This document shows, piece after piece, positions 8,774 through 19,464 of a stretch of DNA of 53,109 bases. Position 1 is the stretch's first letter. Each line of letters opens with the position of its first letter. The stretch lies in contig NZ_WNKT01000027.1 in the NCBI RefSeq assembly GCF_009720725.1, forward strand, positions 1 through 53,109, given 5' to 3'. Made by a program: the position numbers and the translations under genes. The stretch is from Allochromatium palmeri (GTDB taxonomy: Bacteria; Pseudomonadota; Gammaproteobacteria; Chromatiales; Chromatiaceae). The notes under the pieces were generated by a model that saw only the letters and a program-made list of their open reading frames with translations, searched no databases and had not been told where the DNA came from.

Positions 8774-11067
8774 GGCGCGATTCCAAGGAGACGTTGCAGC
8801 AGCGGAATAGGTCGCGCGGCGCGCACCGGATCGATCGCCGTGTCTGCCGTGGCCATGGGTGCGACGCTCGCCGGACGGCGGGCGCGTTCACCGAGCTGGC
8901 GGCGCTCGGCCGGTGCGAAGGCCGAGAAGGCGCGTCGCACCAGCGGCAGCACACGCACGAAATGCGCTTCGCTCAAGCCGGCGACCCAGTCGTCGACCAG
9001 CGCCCAGAGGCTCGGGTCGTGCAGCAGCACCAGGGCGCTTTGGTTGAGGAAGCCTTCGAGCCAGGCCGCCGCCGGTGCCGGATCATTGGCGACTGACAGC
9101 GCCAGCGACAGACGGCGCGCGGTCGTCTCCAGGTCCGCCGACTGGGCGTCGAACAGCAGGCGCGTCGCCAGACCGCCGACCAGGGCGTGACAGCTCGTGC
9201 CCTCGGCGAGATGCACAAGCGCCTGTGACCAGACCGGCTCGAACTCGGCGTCCTGGAGCAGACGCAGCGGGCGATCAGCCTCCTGAATCGCCGCGCGCAT
9301 GGCGGTGGCCGCGTCGTCGTCGAGGGCGGTACAGGCACCGGGCAGGGCGAGCGCGGAGCGCGGCACCAGCCCAGCGAGGACATGGCCCACCAGGCCGCTG
9401 TCGGTCTGACGTACATTGCCGTAGCGCAGGATCGAGGCCAGCGGCGGAATAGCCTCTAGCATCTGCGGTACGTCACTGGCTATTGCCGCCTGATCCTCCA
9501 GACGGCGCGTCACCGGCACGATGGCCGCTTGCAGATCCGCGAGCAGCAGACGATCGACCAGCTCACAGAGGGCTGGCAGCGTATCGGCGTGTTCGGCGGC
9601 GTCGATGACGCGGCGGGTGGCGGCTTCCTCGACGCTGTTGCCCCAACGGCTGGCCTCGATGACGGCCAGCGCGTGCCGCGGTTCCCATTGCAGCGTCCAG
9701 ACCTCGTGGAAAGTGCCCTTGGCCGCGCGCCCGGTGCGCTGCACGTCACCCCAGTCGATCCCGAGCAGCGACAGACGATGGAGCAGGTGACTGCGCGCCA
9801 GATCAGTGGGTTTTCGCAGGTCGAGATCGAGCGTCTTGCGGTTCGCTTCGGGTTTCAGGCGCAGCGCGCGCTGGCGCTCGGCGAGGTCGCGCTGCAAGGG
9901 CACGACCGGCGTCTGTTCCGGGATGCGTCCCAGCCGCTCGCCGATGACGAGCGCGCGGTGGATGAGCCGTAGCGGTGCCTCCTCGCCCTGGCAGACGACC
10001 GTGCGCAGAGCCTCGTCGAGTTCTTCGAGACCGGGCTGAGGACGCTCGCGCATGGCCGCCAGCGCATCGGCCAGCCGCACCGCCTCGATCAGATGGGCCG
10101 ATGAGCAGTCGAGATCCTCGGCGCGCAACAGCTGCGCGGCCTGGGCGACCCAGCCGATGGCCCGTCGCTCCGGGGCGCTGTGCCAGAGGTGTTCGTACCA
10201 GCCGGGGGAGGCGATGCCGGCGCCATAGCCGCTGGCGCTGCTCAGATGCGGATAGGACCAGGGCACCCAGGTCGCCTCGACCGCACGCTTGGGCAGTGAC
10301 TTGAGGAGCGCGTTGTCGGCGGCCGCGCTCGGCAGCTCGGTCAGAGCCGGGACGTGCCAGGCCCCGCAGACGATGGCGATGCGCTCGAAGCCCTCCTTAC
10401 GCGCCTGACGCATCATCCGGCGCATGTGCGCCTCGCGTCGGGCCTCGTGCTCGCGCCGGTGTGCCGTCCAGTGATCGTCGCCCGATTCTTCGCGTACCAG
10501 GGTCATGGCCTCGCGGATGGCGGCGAACAGGTGCAGACCGTCGCCGCGTTCCTCGACCAGATGATTCCACCAGGATTCGCCATCGCTGTAGCCGGCGGCA
10601 CGGCCGAGCCAGTCGAGCGGGTCGTCGCGTTGTTGTTCGCTGTCGGGATCTGCGGCGGCGGTCTCGGCGGCTTCGTCGGGATCTTCAGTGGCGGTTTCGG
10701 AGGCTTCGAGGTCTTCGGGCTGGGGGGCGCTCAAGGCGTCGAGCGCGAGCCGGTGGGCGACCGGCAGGTCGAAGAAGCGGGTCGGCAGACCACGCTCGAT
10801 GCCGAAGCGCAGCGCCTGCCATTCCGGCGAGAACTCAGCAAAGGGATAGAAGACCGCCTCGCGCGCGTCCTTGGGGTCATAGACGAGCAGCGCGACTGGC
10901 GGCGCGAGCTCCGGGTCGCGCAGCCATTCCAGCAGCGCCTGTCCTTCGGGTGGTCCTTCCACCAGGATGCAGTCAGGATTCAGAACCTCCAGCGCCTGGA
11001 GCAGACTGCGTGCGCAGCCTGGACCATGGTGGCGAATGCCGAAGAGATGGAAAGGCGAATCGGTCAT
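8770..11067 (-). CDS. DUF5682 family protein
   Basis: A 765-residue cytoplasmic protein matching my recollection of DUF5682. The N-terminus reads HLFGIRHHGPGCARSLLQAL, then ILVEGPPEG. Near residue 230 is a helix REAHMRRMMRQARKEG, followed by a strand and CGAWHVPAL. The paired His motifs around an Arg/His helix are reminiscent of the TraB/ChaN/erythromycin-esterase-like fold; that is my inference. An acidic low-complexity insert (about 115-150) separates the two halves. The C-terminal 400 residues are helical and repeat-like. It lies 26 bp after the MoxR gene and overlaps the VWA gene by 4 bp. Its biochemical activity is not established as far as I know. Confidence 0.85.
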   Translation of the reverse strand: MTDSPFHLFGIRHHGPGCARSLLQALEVLNPDCILVEGPPEGQALLEWLRDPELAPPVALLVYDPKDAREAVFYPFAEFSPEWQALRFGIERGLPTRFFDLPVAHRLALDALSAPQPEDLEASETATEDPDEAAETAAADPDSEQQRDDPLDWLGRAAGYSDGESWWNHLVEERGDGLHLFAAIREAMTLVREESGDDHWTAHRREHEARREAHMRRMMRQARKEGFERIAIVCGAWHVPALTELPSAAADNALLKSLPKRAVEATWVPWSYPHLSSASGYGAGIASPGWYEHLWHSAPERRAIGWVAQAAQLLRAEDLDCSSAHLIEAVRLADALAAMRERPQPGLEELDEALRTVVCQGEEAPLRLIHRALVIGERLGRIPEQTPVVPLQRDLAERQRALRLKPEANRKTLDLDLRKPTDLARSHLLHRLSLLGIDWGDVQRTGRAAKGTFHEVWTLQWEPRHALAVIEASRWGNSVEEAATRRVIDAAEHADTLPALCELVDRLLLADLQAAIVPVTRRLEDQAAIASDVPQMLEAIPPLASILRYGNVRQTDSGLVGHVLAGLVPRSALALPGACTALDDDAATAMRAAIQEADRPLRLLQDAEFEPVWSQALVHLAEGTSCHALVGGLATRLLFDAQSADLETTARRLSLALSVANDPAPAAAWLEGFLNQSALVLLHDPSLWALVDDWVAGLSEAHFVRVLPLVRRAFSAFAPAERRQLGERARRPASVAPMATADTAIDPVRAARPIPLLQRLLGIAP

Positions 11068-11093
11068 TGGGTTTCCCGCTGTCGGCGGCGCGC

Positions 11094-12173
11094 TCAGTCG
11101 TGGTCGCGACAGGCGCGGTAGAGATCCTTCCAGTCGCCGCGTTCCTTGATCACGGTCTCCTGATACTCGCGCCAGACCAGTGCATCCTGCACCGGATCTT
11201 TGACGATGGCCCCGATCAGGCTGGAGGCGATGTCGCCGGCCCGCATCACCCCATCGCCGAAGTGCGCGGCGAGCGCTACGCCGTTGTTGATGACCGAAAT
11301 CGCCTCGGCGGTGCTGAGCGTGGCGCTCGGAGCCTTGAGCTTGGTCTTGCCGTCCTCGGTCTGACCGTTGCGCAGCTCGCGGAAGATCCGCACCACGCGC
11401 TGCACCTCTTTCAAGGCCGGCGGCTCGGCGGGCAGATCGAGCGCGCGTCCGAGTTCGGCGACGCGCTTGCTGACGATGGCGACCTCTTCGTCCGCGCTGG
11501 CCGGCAGCGGCAGCACCACGGTGTTGAAGCGGCGTTTGAGGGCGCTGGAGAGTTCGTTGATGCCCTTGTCGCGGTTGTTGGCGGTGGCGATAGCGTTGAA
11601 GCCGCGCACGGCCTGGACCTCGGTGCCCAGCTCGGGCACGGGCAGTGACTTCTCCGAGAGCAGACTAATCAGGGTGTCCTGGACATCGGCCGGGATGCGC
11701 GTCAGCTCCTCGACGCGGGCGATCTTGCCCTGTTCCATGGCACGCATCAGCGGGCTTTGCACCAGGGCCTGGGTCGAGGGGCCTTTGGACAGCAGTTCGG
11801 CATAGTTCCAGCCGTAGCGCAGTTGTTCCTCGCTGGTGCCGGCGGTGCCCTGGATGAGCAGGTTCGAGTCACCGCAGACAGCGGCGGCCAGATGTTCCGA
11901 GACCCAGGACTTGGCCGTGCCCGGCACCCCGAACAGCAGCAGGGCGCGGTCGGTGGTCAGGGTGGCGATCGCGGTCTCGATCAACCGCCGACTGCCGATG
12001 TACTTGGGGCTGACTTCGAAGCCGTTGTCGAGCCGTCCGCCGAGCAGATAGGTCGCCACCGCCCAAGGCGACATGGCCCAGTTGGGTGGACGCTGGCGGT
12101 TGTCGCTCTGCTTGAGTGCGTCGAGTTCCTCGGCGAAGGATTGTTCGGCGTGCTGGCGCTGGATCTGACTCAT
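11094..12173 (-). CDS. MoxR-type AAA+ ATPase
   Basis: A 359-residue AAA+ ATPase. Walker A is GVPGTAKSW (about residue 82); the sensor-1 Asn lies in AIATANNRD; ALKRRF carries the arginine-finger region. The Walker B position reads ARVEELTRIP, with the usual Asp replaced by Val but the catalytic Glu kept. MoxR ATPases act as chaperone-like remodelers together with VWA partners, and one is encoded in the same operon. The ATG overlaps the previous gene's stop (ATGA at 12170-12173). It probably forms hexamers that act on a VWA-bound client. Confidence 0.9.
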   Translation of the reverse strand: MSQIQRQHAEQSFAEELDALKQSDNRQRPPNWAMSPWAVATYLLGGRLDNGFEVSPKYIGSRRLIETAIATLTTDRALLLFGVPGTAKSWVSEHLAAAVCGDSNLLIQGTAGTSEEQLRYGWNYAELLSKGPSTQALVQSPLMRAMEQGKIARVEELTRIPADVQDTLISLLSEKSLPVPELGTEVQAVRGFNAIATANNRDKGINELSSALKRRFNTVVLPLPASADEEVAIVSKRVAELGRALDLPAEPPALKEVQRVVRIFRELRNGQTEDGKTKLKAPSATLSTAEAISVINNGVALAAHFGDGVMRAGDIASSLIGAIVKDPVQDALVWREYQETVIKERGDWKDLYRACRDHD

Positions 12174-13735
12174 GCGAATCGCCTTTTCTGAAGAGAGTGG
12201 TTGAGGTGCTGGCGCTGCCGAACGATAGCCAGGATCCGGGCCTGGGTCTCGGTCACGACGGGCGAATCCAGGCCGTTGAGCGGCCAGCCGCTGGCGGCTT
12301 CGTCGAGCAAGGCGTCCGGCAGACAGGCGATGACGTCGGGCAGGGCGCGGCGCAGGCTGTGGTCCTGGATCAGGCGTTTAGCGCCGTCCTGGCGATAGAG
12401 CCGATCAAGCAGACGCCGCGCGCCCGGCACTGACAGCGCGGTCTGGCCCTCGCGCATGCGTCCCTGGATGAAGCGGGTCAGTAACAGACCCAGGGTCAGG
12501 CCACGGGGTGGACGCTCGATCAGGTCGAGCCAGTAGGTTTCGCATTCGGCCGCCGGGAGCCGTTCGACCAGATCCAGCGGATCGAGTACCAGTCCCTCGA
12601 CCGGCAGCCGGTTCAGAACGGCTTCGGTCCAAGCGAGCGCCGGGGTACGGGCGAGCGCCTCGCTCCAGGCTCGCAGCAGGGCGAGTTCCCAATCGGTGCT
12701 CTTGGCCCAGCGCACGCAGCCGGACGGGTCCAGTCCAGTCTGGCGAGTCCACCAGTCGAGCGGCAGGGCGCGCGCCAGTTGGTAGAGCCACCAGGCGCGC
12801 TGGCCAAGCGACTCGCCCTTGGGTGCCGTCTCCTCAATGGCGTCCAGCGCCCAGTCCGGCTCGAAGGCGTTGGGCGGCTCGATCGTCGGCACCTGGCGCA
12901 GTCGCTTGCGCGTCTGGCCGAGACAGGCACCGACACGCTCGGTCAGACGGGCGACATAGCGGCTGTCGGGCAAGCGGGCGAGCAGCGCGCCGGCCTGGCG
13001 TCGCACCTCCTTGCTCCGGTCCTGTAGACAGGTCTCCAGAACGTCCTGGTCTTCCAGGCTCAGACCGGTCTCCAGTTCGGCGAGCAGTCGGGTGCGTCCG
13101 CGCGCGTCGGTTTCTCCCAGGGTTTGGGCCAGTCGCTCGCGCGCCTCGGCCGGATCCCGGCGACGCTGGGCCGCCAGGAACCGACACCGCTGGTCCAGCG
13201 TGCCGCTGTCCCACCAGTTGGGATCGGGCGGCGTCTCGTCCAACGTCAGGGCGGGCGACCACTCCGGATGGAGACACGCCAGCCAGCGCCCACGTTCACC
13301 GACCACCAGCGGTAGCCAGGGACGCAGATCGGTCTGCTGGACCCCGAGCGTCAGGGCCTGCGGCAGGAGACGCGGCGGCAGAAGGTAGCCGGCGGCGTCG
13401 AGTCGCTGCAAAGCCAGGACGCGCAATGCATCTGGTCCTTCGTCGAGGATGGCGCGCAGCGTCGCCACCAGTTCCGGTTCCGCCGCAACTGAGCGCGCGT
13501 CCTCGGGGCAGGGCAGAGGCGGCGGTCGATCCGTCGTCGGCGGTCGGAAACCGGCAGCGGCGCAGACGGCAAGCACGCCAGCCAGACGCAGCGCGGTCGT
13601 TTCAGGAGACGTGCTCGTCTCGGCTTGAATCTGGATCAGCAGACGACCGAGTTCGCCGTCCGCATTCGGCCACTCGGGCGCGCGCCGATCCGTGCCAATG
13701 AGGAGTTGGGTAGCAAGTTGGTCGAGCGGTGACAT
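12170..13735 (-). CDS. DUF5691 family protein
   Basis: A 521-residue protein, rich in Leu, Ala, Arg and Trp, predicted to be all-helical. The opening LDQLATQLLIGTDRRAPEWP and the central HPEWSP and RRRDPAEARERLAQTL segments fit the DUF5691 family that accompanies SWIM and MoxR genes. The middle part (about 205-290) reads like HEAT-type helical repeats, with DVLETCLQDRSKEVRRQAGALLARLPDS. There are no catalytic motifs, so a scaffold or adaptor role is likely but unproven. It is coupled upstream by a TGATG overlap with the SWIM gene (13733-13737) and downstream by ATGA with the MoxR gene. Confidence 0.82.
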   Translation of the reverse strand: MSPLDQLATQLLIGTDRRAPEWPNADGELGRLLIQIQAETSTSPETTALRLAGVLAVCAAAGFRPPTTDRPPPLPCPEDARSVAAEPELVATLRAILDEGPDALRVLALQRLDAAGYLLPPRLLPQALTLGVQQTDLRPWLPLVVGERGRWLACLHPEWSPALTLDETPPDPNWWDSGTLDQRCRFLAAQRRRDPAEARERLAQTLGETDARGRTRLLAELETGLSLEDQDVLETCLQDRSKEVRRQAGALLARLPDSRYVARLTERVGACLGQTRKRLRQVPTIEPPNAFEPDWALDAIEETAPKGESLGQRAWWLYQLARALPLDWWTRQTGLDPSGCVRWAKSTDWELALLRAWSEALARTPALAWTEAVLNRLPVEGLVLDPLDLVERLPAAECETYWLDLIERPPRGLTLGLLLTRFIQGRMREGQTALSVPGARRLLDRLYRQDGAKRLIQDHSLRRALPDVIACLPDALLDEAASGWPLNGLDSPVVTETQARILAIVRQRQHLNHSLQKRRFA

Positions 13736-15069
13736 CAGCGATCGCTCCCGGCGTCGTTAGTGGTCCAGATCAGTTCTGGACCCCAGGCACTGAGCGGGCG
13801 CAGCGACTCGCCATCCCATTCGCCGAACAGGGTGAGCGCCGAACCACCAGCGGCGGCAACGAGCGGCCAGGCTGCGTTTGCATCGAGGCGCAGACGCAGG
13901 GCACCGGACTCGCCCAGAGACAGCGTCCAGTCGCCGTCTACGTCGGGTTGCGGGACGCCGGAGAGGCACAGCGCGCGCACCGCTGGCCAGGGGTTGGCGG
14001 CGATCTGCTCGGCCAGTCGCTCCAGTGCCTCCGCGAGCGGGGCGGGCGGTTGTGACGCAGTCTCCGCGAGACGGTGTGGTGGATCGATGAACAGCGCGCG
14101 CATCGGCGCAGCGCTTGGATAGAAGGCGAGGGTCGCGGCCAGGGTGTCGCCGATCGTCAGCACCGGCTCGAACTGTGCCTGACCATAGCTGTAGTCCAGC
14201 ACCAGCGCCGCGCGGTCACTGGTTCGGCCCTGGAGCCAGACGCGGCGCATCACCAGCCGCTCCTCCTCGGCGATGTGGACGCCCATCACCTGCCAGTCGT
14301 CGCTGAGGCGTTCGCCCGTCTCCAGCACGGCGGCCTTGTCCTGGGGCAGGCCCAGGGCCACGCGCAGATCGGCCTGCTCGCCGGTCGGCAGGGCATCCAG
14401 GCGTCGGGCACCGTCGATCAGCAGTTGCAGCCGGCCGAGTTCGGCCAGCAGTTGGCGCGGCCAGTGCTCGCTACGGCCAACCAGCGCGCCTGCGCGCCTC
14501 AGCCGTTCCGCCAGCCCCGGAAGCTGGGCATCGACCAAACGTGCGGCCATGGCGTTCCAGATCTCGGGTTGACCCTGGAGCTGGGCCAGACCCTGACGCA
14601 GCCGATCGGCCAGCCAGGATTCCAGCTCACTGAGACCGTCGGTCAGACGTCGTAGCCGCTCGGCCTCGCGGCGCGCGGCGGCCCGTGGATCGGCCGGCGT
14701 CGAGCTGGCGCCTGAGGCTGACTCCGGGCGTTCCTTCTGGCGTTCACGGCGCTGGGCGCGGGAGGTCAGCCACTCACTGACCCAGTCGGGCGGATCGGCG
14801 TGCGTGAAACGATCGGGATGTTGCAGATACAGCAGACCAAGCGCCAGGCCATGCTTACAGGGGAATTTGCGGCTCGGGCAGCTACAGCGGAAGGCCGGGC
14901 CGGAGGGGTCGATCTGGATTTGATAGCCCCGGCACTCGCCCCAGACCGCCGTCTCGTCGTGGCCGAGCCGGGGCCATTTGGCTGGAATGACCAGCCCCTT
15001 GGCGGCCTTGACGGACGCGGCGTCTGGAGCCAGCCGCAGGAGTTCGTCGGCGCTGAGGTTCAATGGCAT
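13735..15069 (-). CDS. SWIM zinc-finger protein, first gene of the cluster
   Basis: A 444-residue cytoplasmic protein with a SWIM-type zinc site, FRCSCPSRKFPCKH (CxCx6CxH), near residue 65. SWIM domains mediate DNA or protein contacts. The rest is helical with many Arg and Leu residues, ending in a region with little recognisable similarity. It heads the five-gene block and is probably transcribed from the 145-bp divergent region shared with mazG. The stop codon overlaps the DUF5691 start. The start at ATG 15069 gives the MPLNLSADELLRLAPDA opening, which looks like a natural N-terminus. Confidence 0.87.
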   Translation of the reverse strand: MPLNLSADELLRLAPDAASVKAAKGLVIPAKWPRLGHDETAVWGECRGYQIQIDPSGPAFRCSCPSRKFPCKHGLALGLLYLQHPDRFTHADPPDWVSEWLTSRAQRRERQKERPESASGASSTPADPRAAARREAERLRRLTDGLSELESWLADRLRQGLAQLQGQPEIWNAMAARLVDAQLPGLAERLRRAGALVGRSEHWPRQLLAELGRLQLLIDGARRLDALPTGEQADLRVALGLPQDKAAVLETGERLSDDWQVMGVHIAEEERLVMRRVWLQGRTSDRAALVLDYSYGQAQFEPVLTIGDTLAATLAFYPSAAPMRALFIDPPHRLAETASQPPAPLAEALERLAEQIAANPWPAVRALCLSGVPQPDVDGDWTLSLGESGALRLRLDANAAWPLVAAAGGSALTLFGEWDGESLRPLSAWGPELIWTTNDAGSDR

Positions 15070-15214
15070 GCGCAGCGGTCACCCAGGGTTGTGCGTCGCT
15101 GGTCTTAGCGAGCGACGGTTGGGAGAATCGGCTCATCGCGCCAAGCTTAGCCGAGTTCGCAACGCTGTGATACCGTTTCCCGACCGTCCATCGTCTCCAT
15201 CACCACGGGTTTCC
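15070..15214. promoter_or_regulatory. Divergent promoter region between the SWIM cluster and mazG
   Basis: These 145 bp separate the two start codons and must hold both promoters. I cannot assign clear -35 and -10 boxes. Confidence 0.4.
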
Positions 15215-16018
15215 ATGACCGATACCCCTTCGATCGATCGACTCATTGCCATCATGGCGCGGCTGCGCGATCCCGAGGACGGCTGTCCCTGGGATCTGGA
15301 GCAGACGTTTCGCTCCATCCTGCCCTATACGCTGGAGGAGGCTTACGAGGTCGCCGAGGCCATCGAGCGCGAGGACATGGCGTCTTTGCGTGATGAACTC
15401 GGCGATCTGCTGCTCCAGGTCGTCTTCCATGCGCGCATGGCTGAGGAGGGCGGGCATTTCGCCTTCGCCGACGTGGTCGAGGCGATCTGCGACAAGATGG
15501 TCCGACGCCATCCGCATGTCTTCGGCGCGGTTGAGCTGGCCGATTCGGCGGCCATCCTCGCCCACTGGGAGCAGCTCAAGGCCGCCGAGCGTGCGGGCGC
15601 CGAGGCCGGGGAGCCGAACGGGATCCTGGATGGCGTCGCGCGCACGCTGCCGGCCCTGGTGCGCGCCGAGAAGCTCCAGCGCCGCGCGGCGCGGGTCGGA
15701 TTCGACTGGGATGCGGTTTCAGCCGTCTTTGATAAGGTCGAGGAGGAACTCGCCGAGTGTCGCGCGACCTTGGCCGAGCACGCCGATCCAACCGAGCGCG
15801 TCCACGAAATCGGCGATCTGCTGTTCTCCTGCGTCAATCTGGCCCGACATATGGATGTGGATGCCGAACAGGCGTTGCGCGCCGCCAATCAGCGCTTCGA
15901 GCGTCGTTTCTCCCAGGTCGAGCGCGGACTGCGCGAGCAGGGTCTCGAACCAAGCCTGGAGACGCGCGAAGAGATGGAACGTCAATGGACACTGGCCAAG
16001 ACCGCAGAGCGCGCCTGA
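15215..16018 (+). CDS. mazG: Nucleoside triphosphate pyrophosphohydrolase MazG
   Basis: A 267-residue all-alpha NTP pyrophosphatase that hydrolyses (d)NTPs to the monophosphate and pyrophosphate, and so cleans the nucleotide pool. It has the tandem-domain architecture of the E. coli enzyme. Domain 1 (about 10-120) opens with LRDPEDGCPWDLEQT and carries the metal-binding TLEEAYEVAEAI and DELGDLLLQVVFHA. Domain 2 (about 165-260) carries KVEEELAE and HEIGDLLFSCVNLAR. The ATG at 15215 gives the canonical N-terminus; the frame is open further upstream but without family-like sequence. It stands before a blue-light sensor and uvrA on the same strand. Confidence 0.95.
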   Translation: MTDTPSIDRLIAIMARLRDPEDGCPWDLEQTFRSILPYTLEEAYEVAEAIEREDMASLRDELGDLLLQVVFHARMAEEGGHFAFADVVEAICDKMVRRHPHVFGAVELADSAAILAHWEQLKAAERAGAEAGEPNGILDGVARTLPALVRAEKLQRRAARVGFDWDAVSAVFDKVEEELAECRATLAEHADPTERVHEIGDLLFSCVNLARHMDVDAEQALRAANQRFERRFSQVERGLREQGLEPSLETREEMERQWTLAKTAERA

Positions 16019-16076
16019 GCGCCTGAGCGTTTTCGATAACAGATGACTACGAGCGAGCGGGGTCGAGTGAGAGCCG

Positions 16077-16490
16077 ATGAGCAATCTGTCGCGGATACTG
16101 TACCTGAGTCGTACCAGCCTGGGCGTGGGTGACGAGGCGCTCAAGCAGATCCTGGAAGTCTCTCGTCGCAAGAACAAGGAACTCGGCATCACCGGAATGC
16201 TCTGCTGCGGGGGCGGACATTTCATCCAGGTGCTGGAGGGCGAGCAGGAAGAGGTGTTTCGACTCTATGGCCGTATCCTCGATGATCGACGTCACTTCGA
16301 CTCAGTGCTGATCGGTGTGGCTCCGATCAAACAACGTCTGTTCGGTAGCTGGGCGATGGGTTATCTCGCCAATCCACCCGAAGTCATGGAAGCGCGACGC
16401 AAGGATCTCCTGGCGGCTTGGGCGGGGCGTCTCGAGGCCGACGAACTGCTGACCCTCATGAAGCGCTTCGCCGCGCAGCTCAAAGTCTGA
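16077..16490 (+). CDS. BLUF-domain blue-light photoreceptor
   Basis: A 137-residue short BLUF protein that should bind FAD and respond to blue light by rewiring hydrogen bonds. All key residues are present: Tyr9 in RILYLSR, Asn33, Gln51 in FIQVLEG, and Trp92/Met94 in SWAMGY. Their spacings (24, 42, 83 and 85 from the Tyr) are the same as in AppA numbering. About 40 residues of C-terminal helix follow and there is no output enzyme, so it must signal through a protein partner. It lies 58 bp after mazG and only 15 bp before uvrA. A short GAGAG lies upstream of ATG 16077. Confidence 0.94.
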   Translation: MSNLSRILYLSRTSLGVGDEALKQILEVSRRKNKELGITGMLCCGGGHFIQVLEGEQEEVFRLYGRILDDRRHFDSVLIGVAPIKQRLFGSWAMGYLANPPEVMEARRKDLLAAWAGRLEADELLTLMKRFAAQLKV

Positions 16491-16505
16491 ACGCCAGGCC
16501 GTTTC

Positions 16506-19331
<2,826 letters not shown>

Positions 19332-19464
19332 GAGGCGGCGGGGAGCGAGCGGCCTCATTGGCAACCGATGCGGTTCCGGCGTCACCGCATCCTGCAGCGC
19401 TTCATTTGCAACGGCATCAGGTCATCGACCATTGCTAGATCCCGGTCATCAGGAGGCCGCATCC
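19332..19464 (+). other. Intergenic region after uvrA
   Basis: These 133 bp hold a weak GAGGC/GCCTC inverted repeat just after the uvrA stop and an AGGAGG ribosome binding site at 19451-19456, 8 bp before the next ATG. No promoter is obvious. Confidence 0.4.
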
